Assembly (NCBI GenBank): GCA_015179025.1
Contig: WHUX01000008.1
Span: 620,001-684,000, forward strand
Reading direction: 5' to 3'
DNA: 64,000 bases
Origin: Terfezia claveryi
Taxonomy: Eukaryota > Ascomycota > Pezizomycetes > Pezizales > Pezizaceae
The notes below the pieces were generated by a model. It did not search any database. It was not told the DNA's origin and saw only the letters and a program-made list of their open reading frames with translations. The translations under genes were made by a program, and so were the position numbers. Positions 46,612 through 58,000 of this stretch are shown piece by piece; within the stretch, counting starts at the first letter, position 1, and each line of letters starts with the position of its first letter.

Positions 46612-46935
46612 TCATAGATGCCACCAGGACTTTTTCTCTAACATTGCTTTGATCTCTTCCATGCTTGCAAGGATATTCTTCTTGAACTCCTTGAACTCCT
46701 CCTTGATGTTATCGTTATCCTTCTTGAACTCCTTGAACTCCTCCTTGATGTTATCGTTATCCTTCTTGATCTCCTTGAACTCCTCCTTGATCTCCTTGAA
46801 CTCCTCCTTGATCTCCTTGAACTCCTCCTTGATCTCCTTGAACTCCTCCTTTAACTCCTGCTTTATTTGCCACAAGGACGCCAACTATGAAGTATCAATT
46901 AGTAACTGTAGAGTGTATATACAAACCTGAGGCAT
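46612..46935 (-). CDS. Small heptad-repeat coiled-coil protein (hypothetical)
   Basis: A two-exon model: ATG at 46935 encodes MPQ, then a 40-nt intron (GTTTGT...ATAG, with an ACTAAT-like branch site), then 46884-46612. The result is about 93 aa. After LASLWQIKQELK the protein is almost wholly repeats: EEFKEIK four times, then KDNDNIKEEFKEFK twice, ending NILASMEEIKAMLEKKSWWHL. The 7-residue periodicity with hydrophobic F and I at fixed positions predicts a continuous coiled coil. An in-frame stop sits just upstream of the ATG. The splice site joins the frame exactly, which argues for a real gene, but the protein is short, repeat-built and lies in transposon debris. Function unknown. It could be a remnant of a larger repeat-bearing gene. 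Confidence 0.4.
46680..46850 (-). repeat. 21/42-bp minisatellite coding heptads
   Basis: On the plus strand, 21-bp units (gatctccttgaactcctcct plus one base) are tandem at about 46766-46850. Two 42-bp units containing gatgttatcgttatcc lie at about 46696-46766. Unit length is a multiple of 21, so every copy keeps the 7-residue heptad frame on the minus strand. Confidence 0.85.
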
Positions 46936-47254
46936 TACCTACCCCGGAAAAACCATATCCTATCAAGAACAGTTGATTCATTCGGGAGTTGGAGTGAATT
47001 TCAGCTTGAATCCCTCGGAGGTTGGAGTGAATTTCAGTTTTGTCGGACAGCCAATGATGATATGCCCCGGCGTTCTATGCCTACAGATATATGTTAAGAT
47101 GTCACCTGTAAGTCACTCTTCATTGTATTGCACTTACCTGGGTATTATTCCTTCGTCTTTGCTGCGACAATCTCTTGCGGAGTCCAACACGCCCAAGGTG
47201 GTTGAGAAGATGGTTAAGCATAGCAGAGGAAGCGGATATAAACGACTGGAGAGA

Positions 47255-47412
47255 GCAGAGACTTGCGGAGAGTACGAAAGAAACGAGACTTGCGGAGAGT
47301 ACGACAGAAACGAGACTGGGGGAGAGCAGACAGAAACGAGACTGGCGCAGAGTACGACAGAAACGAGACTGGCGCAGAGTATGACAGAAACGAGACTGAC
47401 GGAGAGTAGAGA
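47255..47412 (+). repeat. 27-bp minisatellite, about six units
   Basis: Units close to gagagtacgacagaaacgag followed by actggcg repeat at 27-bp spacing (one unit is 26 bp). The array is open on both strands; on the plus strand the reading frame shifts at the 26-bp unit, giving ETRLAQST-type repeats. It begins about 320 bp upstream of the heptad-repeat gene start. No protein family is recognised, so it is listed as repeat only. Confidence 0.85.
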
Positions 47413-49556
47413 GGGATCCAGCGATGGGATGAGATCCGATGGAAGAGATGGAAGAAGTAAAAAAGTGTGGGAGGATCAGGGTTATATAGGGATTTGCGTT
47501 AGCTGCCAAGCATTACGCCAAGCCGGATTCACATGCCATGACATTTCACAATAGACTTGTGATGTGATGTAGAAGGTCACAAACGACCTGTACCTACCAT
47601 ACCAAAACATTTTAATTAGTAGTATATCCGATACTTACCAATGTACGGAACTGCAACGAGAGTACAGAGAATAGTTTAGGTACCATTCAAAGTACCATTC
47701 AATAATGTTGAAACAATTATAATAATTGTGTCGGCACAAATGGGGTTGCATAAACCCACTCCCCCAAATGTATACTACCAAACGCTGAAGCAAATCCTTC
47801 TATTTTAAGCCTCCCTCGCAGTCAGATGTAGTCTGGCTTGCACTAGCCCCTCCCCAGAGTCAGATGGCTTCTTGCACTCCTCCTGGATTTGATCATGGAA
47901 TGAGGCCGGCTTTGTTCCGACCGAGTCGCCAAATAGTTACATTGGCAATGGGTCGGTGATTTTGCCAATGAGAAAACCTTTAAAATGCCCTCCGGGTAAC
48001 ACGGACTATGTGTTGTTTCTGATGTTTGATAATATCCGTTCCTTTGATGGGCTGAATTTTTGTCAAGACCAGTCTCGGAGTAACGCTGCAGAACAAGACA
48101 TGTTAGAAGACGGGGTTTCTAAGACAACTCTGAGGCGCTTCACTCTTGGGTTCGCCTCACTACGCCGTTATGCCTATTCCATCTCAAAACCCTTAAGCCT
48201 CTCCTTAATCTCTCCCCTGCAATAGTCTCCACGGCCGCTGGCTGCGTCCAGCCAGTAGTACATCAAAGATGTACAAAAGAAATTCGAAGGACAAATGAAG
48301 CTGAAAAAAAAAAAAAAAAATTAAGCGAAAAGGAACAAAATCAAATTTCATTGACTACTAACTACATACTTAGGCAGTTCAGGGTAAGCACTAATCCTAC
48401 AGTCAACTTGAAAAATGACTTAAGCCCACCTTTGCTATACACAGCTTACTGTAGTTTCATGTGAACTAGAGGATACTAGACCGCCTTATGCAGGTTGTTG
48501 CAGATAGCTGACCTTCGTTTACGACTGCTAAATGATGTGTTTCAATTTCCCGCTCTTGTCAATGCTATTCTGATACTTGTGGAGGTGTCAACCTTCTTTC
48601 TCCTGTGATACTCAGGAAGTAACCCTTGCCAGGGTATGGTACTATATTATCATTATCCAATGTAGGTAGGGCTTGGAAGTGATCTTGTGCCATCCGGGAC
48701 TTCCATTCGTACATCCGGTAAAGTAAAGACTTCATGTGCCATTTATATATATATATAAAATATACATATTAAATTCATAATAAACCCTAAGCGGCATAAT
48801 CAACTGTGCATCGGAGCCAAATCAGCTATTCACAGTATTCACATGGCCTTAAGCAAGTATATGCGAGCATTAACTCATCCACGTCATGTACAATTCCAAA
48901 AAACTTTCATCGCAGCCTTATCTGATCAGAGATTGGTACATTGTATGATGCCTTGTCCTCATGGTAGTACCTTTGATGAGAAACCAGGGTATATTACTCA
49001 GATGAATGCAATCAGACAATGTTGATTGTGAAATAGTGAAGGGCATATATATCTAGATAGGAGTAATCTGGCTAAAGGCAAGGAACAAATTTCTTGTACG
49101 GCGGCCGGCGAGGTGCAAGTTGTTCGCAGTTCAGGGAAGGATGAGATGTTCCTACATTTATTCCTCGAAGCTTATCAACTCAGCCTGGTAAGTATAGACG
49201 GATCATAAACAAAATATCCTTTGTTTATGGTGTACAGATGCATGTGTGGAGATTCTCACGAATACGGCCGAAACAAAGTAATGAGGTTAATGCGATCCAA
49301 TTGTGACAGGAGGAATCCATGTAAATAGAGTAAGCCGAGGTTATCAGAATGTCTGCGACCCGCGAGTTAACCAAAGACAAAATCGGGTGGAAATACCAAA
49401 CTTGCAGACATGGTGTTGGTGCGTAAATTTTGCTCGCAAGGGTTACAGAGGTGCAGTGCAAAGATACAAGCCTCTGGACGTCGACGCCGACGTCGACAAT
49501 CATAGCCGAATTGGCCCCTACAAGTTGCAGGTCACAAGAGAGTATACGGAATACAG
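47413..49556. other. Gene-poor stretch upstream of the threonyl-tRNA synthetase gene
   Basis: About 2.1 kb with no supportable gene. It holds a near-copy of the dispersed word (TAGTCTGGCTTGCAC) at 47829-47843, an A run at about 48305-48320 and AT-rich microsatellite-like sequence at about 48745-48785. Frames at 47956-48225 and 48843-49025 lack domains. Confidence 0.6.
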
Positions 49557-51219
49557 ATGGCTATGCGATTGAGGGGAACATTCCTCCACAGGATTATTCC
49601 CACAAGGACAGTCAGCAGGCAGTACCGCTCTGCATGCCCACCTCGGCTAGCACCGTCAGCAATTACAACACAAACACAGCCAACTCGAAGACCCACCCCA
49701 GAGCAGCCACCACTACCCCCCAGACCATCTCCAGGAAACCCTGCGAGCCTTCCAGACCACAGGCGCTTGTCTACCGAACAGGAGCTGTTCTTCTCCAGTC
49801 CCGTCTCCCCTGGCTCACCGATCTTCCTGCCCAATGGATCTCGCATTTTCCATAAGCTACAGGAATTCCTGCGAGCACAGTATGCTTACTATGGATTCCA
49901 AGAGGTAGTGAGTCCAACAATATACAAGAAGTCATTATGGGAAAAGAGTGGACACTGGGACAAGTACAGCCAAGACATGTTCGTAGTGACAGGTAGAGGC
50001 GCGAGTGGGGCAAAGGAAATTCTAGAGATTGGTGAAGAAGAAGAATATGGGCTGAAGCCAATGAACTGCCCTGGACATTGTTTGATTTTTAAGTCATCGA
50101 CAAAGTCACATCGTGACTTGCCGGTCAGATATGCTGACTTCTCGCCCCTGCATCGGTGAGCTCGCTATCCTTGTTATCCATTTGGATTGCTCACTTTCTC
50201 ATCCTTCAATCGAATGATAACAGCTGCTAACATCGCTAAACCCCCCTAGGAACGAGGTCTCTGGATCATTGAGTGGTCTTACCAGGGTGCGGAGGTTTCA
50301 TCAAGACGATGCACATATCTTTTGTCGACCATCTCAAATTTCCTCCGAAATCACTTCCACCCTAGAGTTCATTAACACTGCCTACAAAGTTTTCCGGCTT
50401 CCTGAACATAAGCTTGTACTATCTACTAGACCTGAAAATCACATCGGGGAAGTTTCTGAATGGGACCGAGCTGAGGTTGCTCTGAGGGAAGCACTGAATG
50501 CCTCTGGGAAGGAGTGGAGTACAAATGAAAGAGATGGCGCTTTCTATGGCCCAAAGATTGACATCATCCTTAAAGACTCTGATGGCAAGGAACACCAGAC
50601 GGCAACCATTCAATTGGACTTTCAGCTTCCGGCCAGGTTTGAATTGGTATATCAAACGCCTGCACCCGAGTTAGAAAGGAAAGGAGTAGAAGCTACTACC
50701 CCGGCTGAGACTGGAAAATCAGGTCTAGCTGCTCCCGTCATCATTCATCGTGCAATATTCGGTTCCTTGGAGAGATTTATGGCCTTGCTCATTGAACACT
50801 ACAATGGCCGGTGGCCTTTCTGGCTGAGCCCTCGACAGGCGATAGTCATTCCAGTTGTCAACACCGATGAGCTTGTAGCATATGCCAAAGGTGTTCAGCG
50901 TACAATTTCGGGGGTTGAGGGGGGAACTTCAGTGAGCTCGTCAGCTACAGCTGCACAACCACTCGGACGTAGGGCCTTTGTAGTCGATATCGACGCCAGT
51001 GCCAGATCCCTATCTAAGAAAATAAGAGAAGCCAGGAGCATGAGGTATAACCATGTGATAGTTGTGGGGGAAAATAATTTAAAATCAGGGAACGTCACTG
51101 TATCTTCAAGGGTTGATGAAGTGTCCCCAGATGGGGCAGTTCAAAAGCCAGTGGGCAAAGAGTTGCTGGCGCCAGAGGTCTACGCCATGTTTGTCAACTT
51201 GGAAAAGCAATACCAGTAA
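49557..51219 (+). CDS. MST1: Mitochondrial threonyl-tRNA synthetase
   Basis: Two exons, 49557-50155 and 50250-51219, give about 522 aa. The N-terminal ~75 residues are rich in Arg, Ser, Pro and Thr with no acidic run, fitting a mitochondrial presequence. There is no TGS or editing domain, as in the organellar form. Class II motifs are visible: motif 1 in FHKLQEFLRAQYAYYGFQEV, the Cys zinc ligand in KPMNCPGHCLIF, motif 2 in HRNEVSGSLSGLTRVRRFHQ then DDAHIF (second ligand), and motif 3 in PVIIHRAIFGSLERFMALLI. The anticodon-binding domain follows from WPFWLSPRQAIVIPV. It charges mitochondrial tRNA-Thr. The single intron (50156-50249) splits the arginine codon of motif 2. Confidence 0.95.
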
Positions 51220-52116
51220 AATTAGCAATGAAGAAAAGAAACAAAGATACACCGGCTTGATGTTGTGATTTTACTCGCAAACAATAATATCGTGTGGCTG
51301 AGCTAGGCCACATAATAGCATTAGTAACCCAATTTTATTTACTTTCAAATTGCTGCCGGCGGAATATCAACCTTGCTTCCACCCGGTCCTGATACGTATA
51401 CATTTTGAAATAAATTTTATTGTCTCTAATTTCACGTGCCTAACATCACCCCATACCCCCTGACGCAGAAGCTTTCATTATAGATTTCTTTTTTTCAAGA
51501 TGTTTATGGGTCAGGTCTGCAGAGGCGGTATAAGGAGGCAGCTGGAGTAGATAAAATTAAGGACAAAAGTTAAAAGTTTGATTCAGCAGTTCCAGAGCTT
51601 GATTCCACAGCAAAGCCTCTTATTCCACATTGAGTATTCACAGTAATCAGATACTTCATAAGGCATCACCTTGCAGGTCTGGCAAAAAGCTTCCAGATTT
51701 CGATCAAACCACTGTATCAGTACACCAGGCCTTTACTGACGAGCTATAGCCTGAGTGTTATATGTACACCATACTGCACGTCATCGATTGATTGAATTCA
51801 AGGCAAGCTACCTACATACCAGGCCAACAGTACTGTCTGGTAAAATTTCGGGATTCTCTCATTGGGTTACTTTAAAACTCCCCAGAGATATCTACTGTGA
51901 AACCTTTTGGTGTTACAGTAAGCTGCAAGTAAATAAATATATACAGTTGCAAGTCATGTGGCTTGTGCACTTCCTGATTGGGTACCGGTAACCTTTTTTG
52001 CAAGCGATTACGGCGCATCCCCGGCTTCCGCTTATCTACGGAGTGCAGGGGGAATAGTCACGCGACTGCGGGGCAGAACACGCCAGGGGCCTTATTATAG
52101 CTCAGCTTCCTAGCAT
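51220..52116. other. Intergenic, promoter side of the bHLH gene
   Basis: About 900 bp without a gene model. A missing 5' exon of the bHLH gene may lie here. A TATTATAG word at 52092-52099 lies just before the first coding-like sequence. Confidence 0.5.
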
Positions 52117-52119
52117 GTG

Positions 52120-52952
52120 AATTCGGAGGGTGTCGCAAGGATACCGGCGGGGAAACTCGGGAACGAGCTCCTACCGAGGCTCCGCATACCTTCAGTCCTC
52201 AGCACAGGCAGCAGCAGCGGAGGGACTACTCCAGGACAACACCCTTTTTGCTGAGTCTAGTACATTCACAGAAGAGGGCAGCGTTGGGAGAGTTTGCATT
52301 AACCTTGAAGTATAGCCATACTTTGTCGATACATCATCAAACTCACACTGCTAAGGCTGCGGCGGCGGTAGCTTCTGTGTGTGACAGCCTCTAGTACCAC
52401 CACCCACCACCACCTCATTCTCCTCCACCGAGTTCGGATACCTATCCTCAACAGCAACACTTTAAAAACCATCCATATCCCCATTATCCACCGCAATCAG
52501 GATATTACTATCCCTACAGAATGCCCGGGTCAACGATTCCCGAGAGTCATAATGGCACTGGGGCGAGCCCCACGGATACTCAAAACGGAGGAGCAGGGAT
52601 CGATGGAATGCGGAAGTCACCGCCAAGAGCGCGATTGACGGAGCAAGAAAAGAAAAACAATCATATTGCGAGTGAGCAGAAGAGAAGGAATGCAATCAGG
52701 GATGGGTTTGACAAGTTGACTGAGTTAATTCCAGGGTGTGAGGGGCAAGGGAGAAGTGAGGGGATGGTGCTGAATAGATGTGAGTTTCCTTTTTACTTAA
52801 AGACTATTTCTTGGGGTTGGATTTGGGGGCTCATGTTTCCCCTTGTCGTAGCAATTGAGTACATCAATGACCAACTCGCCGAACGGAGGGCGCTCATTGC
52901 AAAGATTGAAGCATTGGGCGGTACGGTCCCACCGGAGCTGAGAGAGCCATAG
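52120..52952 (+). CDS. bHLH transcription factor
   Basis: Coding segments at about 52120-52312, 52395-52779 and 52852-52952. The second segment is Pro/His/Tyr-rich (YHHPPPPHSPPP...YPQQQHF) and then carries the basic region and helix 1: KKNNHIASEQKRRNAIRDGF then DKLTELIPGC. The third segment is helix 2 (SIEYINDQLAERRALIAKIE). The basic region has the H-E-R residues (HIASEQKRR) that contact CACGTG-type E-boxes. Such proteins bind DNA as dimers in the nucleus; targets are unknown. The intron at 52780-52851 is 72 nt, free of stops and in frame, so retention would insert 24 residues between the helices. The 5' end is unresolved: a TGA lies in frame at 52117 and no ATG precedes GYRRGNSGTSSYRG, so an upstream exon must exist. 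The first donor (GTATAG at about 52313) is tentative. Confidence 0.75.
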
Positions 52953-55054
52953 AATAGGCTTCCTGTAGTCAAGACTAGTACTGTCACGGACAACGATGCG
53001 GAGAAGCTTGAGATTTTTTGGAGCAGTTGGGGGAAATGCAGGATTACCTATTTGGGATAAATCAGGTATAGAGGTGAATATTGTGATGAAGAGGCTCAGC
53101 GGAGGACAAGAAGAAGTGAAATTAGGAAAATTCTTCTTTCTCCATTGTCCCAAACTTCTATATTTTCCCCTGTTTCCGTTATTATCTATTCTATGGCGTT
53201 GCACGGGCGGATTTACCTTTTTGTGTTTTTGGTTATTTATATCTCACCACTATTACGCTCTGGCAGTGGAAAGGGTGGCTGGTCGGCTGTGATCGGGTGA
53301 AGATAGGTCATCTATTTTCGCTGTGATGGAAGTGGAGGGAGAAGAGCGTAAAATTATGTGGAGTTGGAGTAGGAGTTGGTAATAAGTATTTCATATCCTG
53401 TATTAAGCCCATGTAACAGAATTTATTGTTGTTTTATGATTGGATTGATGAGGATGGACAACCTCGTAACAAAACGGGGAACTCATAGGGCCGTGAAATT
53501 GAATTTATGGTTACAACATTAGATGATGGAACGTGATAAACTTTATAGGAGATGATAGAGACCTGAGTAATATACATAAAATAAATATGTATTTCTATCC
53601 CAAGACATTGAAATGATATGAGGAAACGTAAAAAAAATAAATAAATTCGGCTCCTGCTATTTGTGCTTGCTGCTATTTGTGCTTGCTATAACATTACTGA
53701 TTTGCCTCATCCTATTCCTTAGTAACATAGGTAACTACCAGGTATATAAAACATTGAGAGGAAGACGTTCTTCCCCCCCCCCACCCTCTCCTCTCTCCTT
53801 TTCAAAGAAGAAAAAACATGCAATTATAGCCTCTAAGTTTTCAACACTGAGATATCCATTGCTGAGAGAAGGGGTATGAATCTTTCAACTACGGCAACTA
53901 GCTCCAAGAAAAATATGTTTGTATGTACTGTATGTATGTTGATTATATCATGCCCATATCCCTCAATAGATAATAGTATGCTCTAGGAAATCTGGGAGAG
54001 TTTCAATTTCGATCGCAAGGATGGATTGAGTGATCCATACTTGCCTTATCTGGGTATTGAGTTCATTTTCCCAATATATTCCTAGTAGCATTCATAGGTG
54101 ATTGAGAATTAAGTAAGGTGATAAAATGACATTGTATAACAATTGTGGGGTATGTATACAATGCTTGTTATTAAACTCGCATTGCTCTGGGATGAGTTTA
54201 AACTCACTTTAATCGCTGCAAGTGATAGAAATTGGCGAAGATTAACGATTACCCTGAACATAAGTAAACTAACTTGCAATATTTTTCCTAAAAGCATGCA
54301 TGATTTCCTTGATTTCACCAACCACCTAAAAACTCTATCTCATAACCAGGTTCATCAGTTCAATGGCTGCAGTCTACACCCCACTTTCACTCGTCAACGC
54401 ACCAGCCCTCTACTCATAGTTCTCTTCATTTTTAGTACATGTAACACATACGTGCATCATGTCTTAACACGCGAAAAAAAAAAGGCAAAAATCTCAACAA
54501 AATGAGACCTAAGTAAGCTATATAGTAACAAATCTCAAATCCGAAAGAGAGAGCTCTCCTCTCCTCTTCCATGCCTTTATACCCATCGACTGCCAACCGT
54601 TACCTGAAAAAAAATAATTAATTTTTTCCCACCTTGAAAAAAAGAATACAACTCTGATGGCCTCTTGTATGTAATAATGGATCGCAAAGAAAACACGAAA
54701 AAAGCGAAACAAAGGATTAACGATAAAGATGTAGATGTTGAAGAAGAAAAAGAAGTACACTCAGGAGTTTCCACCCACGTACCTATGCTGAACTCATACA
54801 AGAAATTTCACATTTTAATCCCAACGAGTTTCTTGCCCATCCCGCACCATCATTGATGAAAAGAAGTCCATCCTATATCCCGAACCTGACATGCACCCAG
54901 AAAAAGACAAAACATGATTGAGCTCATCCTCAGCAACGATATCCAACCACGCATATGTCTACTGCCTGCCCGTAAAATTCTCCTCAAGCCATCTTCCCGC
55001 TGTTTCTGCACTCGGAGCTCCAGGTGTTCCGTAAGTTTGCATCAAGAATGGTGA
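52953..55054. other. Gene-poor stretch, 3' of bHLH and of RPB1
   Basis: Convergent 3' regions, about 2.1 kb, AT-rich, with a repeated word (gctatttgtgcttg, twice at 53656-53687), a C run near 53773 and a microsatellite-like tgtatgta stretch near 53920. No gene supportable. A protein-like frame at 54955-55035 on the minus strand is discussed under rejected items. Confidence 0.55.
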
Positions 55055-58000
55055 CTAACCATTATTCCTTGGTGACCTATATATTATTAGTTTTTGAATT
55101 CAAAGTCAGAGCTGTAACCAACCAACGACTTACCCAGGCGAATACACCGGGCTTGCTGGGCTATACTGCACCCTATTCCCCTGCCCCGGCGCCCCAGACG
55201 GGCTTCTCGGACTCGCCGCATACGCTGGACTTGTGGGGCTGAAAGTCGGGCTGGTTGGGCTGTATCCGGGACTAGTTGGAGACGCCCCCACCGCTCCTGC
55301 GTTATATACAGGGCTAGTGGGTGAGTAATCGGGGCTAGTAGGTGAATATTGCGGACTTGTTGGAGAATTGAACTGCGGGCTTGATGGACTGTAAGATGGT
55401 GATGTAGGAGAAAAGGTTGGGGACGTGGGGGAGTAGTTGGGTGATGTAGGAGATACGTGCGTTGCCATGACCGTACCAAAGGAGGGAGAAGAAGGTGAGT
55501 AGCCTGGGGAGACGGGGTTGTACGCGGGTGACGAGGGTGAGAAACCCATGCGTGGGGACGCAGAGAATCCAGGGGATGTAATTGTTATGTTTGGTGATGT
55601 GGGAGAGTAAATAGGCGAAGCGGGCGTGTAGCCAGGGCTTGTCGGGGAGGTCCCCGCGCCAAATGGGCTGGTAGGGGAGTATGGCCTTGGGCTGGCTGCT
55701 CCAAGACCGCCAATGTATGGAGACATGCCGCCATATACCGGAGGCTGGTATTCAGAAAATCCACCCGGTGCTTCATTTTCACCAGCCGACACAACAGGCG
55801 AGAATGCGGAGTTGATATCAGGGGAGCCAACTGCGTAATTGTCATAGTAGGATGGTGAGTTGCTATCGTATGGTGTGGCTTCGCCATCACGTAGACCTTT
55901 GGTCATACCATATCCTCCAGCACCAAGACCGCGATTGTCGATCACGACATCTGAAAGCATGTTCTCGTCAAGGTAGACTTGGAATTCTCCTGTACCAAGA
56001 GGGGCGAGTTGACCCAGCATGATATTCTCAGAGACACCTCGACAGTCATCCAATTCTCCCGCTGCAGCAGCTTCCAGCAAGATTTCGACAGTCTCTTCGA
56101 AAGAACAACGCATCAAAGCACCGGTATCGGCACGATTGATACCATGACGGGTGATAGCCATCAAATGCCCTCTCGCAGTCATGACATCCACAAGTAGGGT
56201 CAAGTGGCGTTCGTTGACGTAGGAACCATCGAAAGCCAACACATTTCGGAGCTCCTTGAGTAAGCCAGCCCTGGTGGCTTCAATACCAAATACTTCAAGA
56301 ATCTCGATGAAGCTGTTGGAATATGTTCGAGTAGCGTCAACCCCCTCAACTTCAAGAACGCCCTTAAGTGCAGATCCACTAGTATCTAGAGCCCATTCTT
56401 GACATCCTGAGGTACCTTTAGCCATGGACAAGGATCCCTCGAAGTCCTCTTTGATGCAGGACTTTTCAGTAATGAAAGCTCTGGTGACACCCTTGACACC
56501 ATTCAGCAGGAGATCATCAAGGATATGTGCTTCGAAACGCTTCAACATGGAATCTTCTTCTGGATCCTCTGAATCTTCTGCAGACTTTGCATCCGAGCGC
56601 TTTATTCTCAACCTTATACAAGGAACCTCGGCATTGTTGTCCGACATGATAATCGCCATATCGTGTCCATATTGATCCTGGACTTTCATCCCCACATCTT
56701 CCACGGTCAAGTTTTTATCAAGTAGCTTTCTGCGGTCCAGAATAATCCTCAACATCCACCTTGATTGCGCATCCACATCATCGTCGGTATCTATCATGAA
56801 ATGCGAGAGTACAACCTCTTTGTCCTCCTCAATGACAGTGTCTCGTGGGTCTGGATCATAGTATATTTCAGTTGTGTCAGTGACTGAGCGAAGTGTTGTG
56901 TGCTCGACTGCACTTCTAAGTATCTTGACCGTATCCTTGTTGAACTTGTTCTCCAGTGTTTGGTAAATAATCATACTGGGCGTCTTGATATTCTTTGCCA
57001 CGTTCAAAATTTCCTTCAGACGAGGAACACCGAGTGTAACGTTCTTAGAAGAAACACCAGCAAAGTGAAAGGTGTTCAATGTCATCTGAGTAGCAGGCTC
57101 TCCAATAGACTGCGCAGCTAGGACACCAACCATCTCTCCGGGGTTCACAGCGGCCCTTGCAAACCTCGTTTCGATTTCACCTAGCACCCAATCAAAGGCG
57201 ACCTTGTTGAGGTGGTTCTCTGTAACCAACCTGCGGAATGCCAGTCGTGATTGCAGATGGCACCTGAAAAGCTCCGTCGCATTCCTTTGTGCTTCGACGG
57301 ATAGAGGATCATCTCCGCGAACCACGATAAGCCGAGTGAACAGTTCCTTGACTCTCTCGACCACATATTTGGGATGTAAATCGCTCTTTTGCTTGTCCTT
57401 GATTCTGAAGATCGACTTGGCGTTTTCAAGAATTCTTATTACATTAAGGGGCAGCTGTAACCGATCCTGGACTTCAGTCTTAGGTTGGAGCTCCCTCAAG
57501 AATTTTCTAGCCGCCTTCAAAGCCTCCCATTCTTCATCGAGATATTGTTGAACTTCAATATCTCCAGCGATTTCTTGGGCAACTAGAAGGTATTGTGGGG
57601 AAATCATTTTAGATTCATCCATGACGTCCACACGAAATCTACGTTCGAACTCCTTGTGTGAACAAGCAATGATGTCCACCTTTTGCGGCTCAATATGCGC
57701 ACCGTCTAGACCGTCTTCTCCGTAGACGAACTGTACAATATCTCCAAGGGAATTCCTGACGGTCCCGTCATACTTTGCCATAACGTCTTCCAAAGCCTTG
57801 ACCAACCGGCGTTGGATGTAACCGGTTTCGGCAGTCTTGACAGCTGTATCAATAAGCCCTTCTCTACCAGCCATGGCGTGGAAGAAGAACTCTTGTGGAG
57901 TCAAACCACGAAGATAGGAGTTTTCGACGAAACCACGAGACTCGGCGCTGAAATCGTCTTTGCAGAAGTGAGGTAAAGTCCTATACTTAAACCCAAATGG

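Noticed and set aside
54955..55035. Protein-like minus-strand frame MQTYGTPGAPSAETAGRW... just beyond RPB1
   Set aside because: It cannot be joined in phase to the best RPB1 donor (GTAAGT at 55133). It would need a weak GTGTAT donor, while a good 57-nt intron ends RPB1 earlier. It could be chance or an alternative end.
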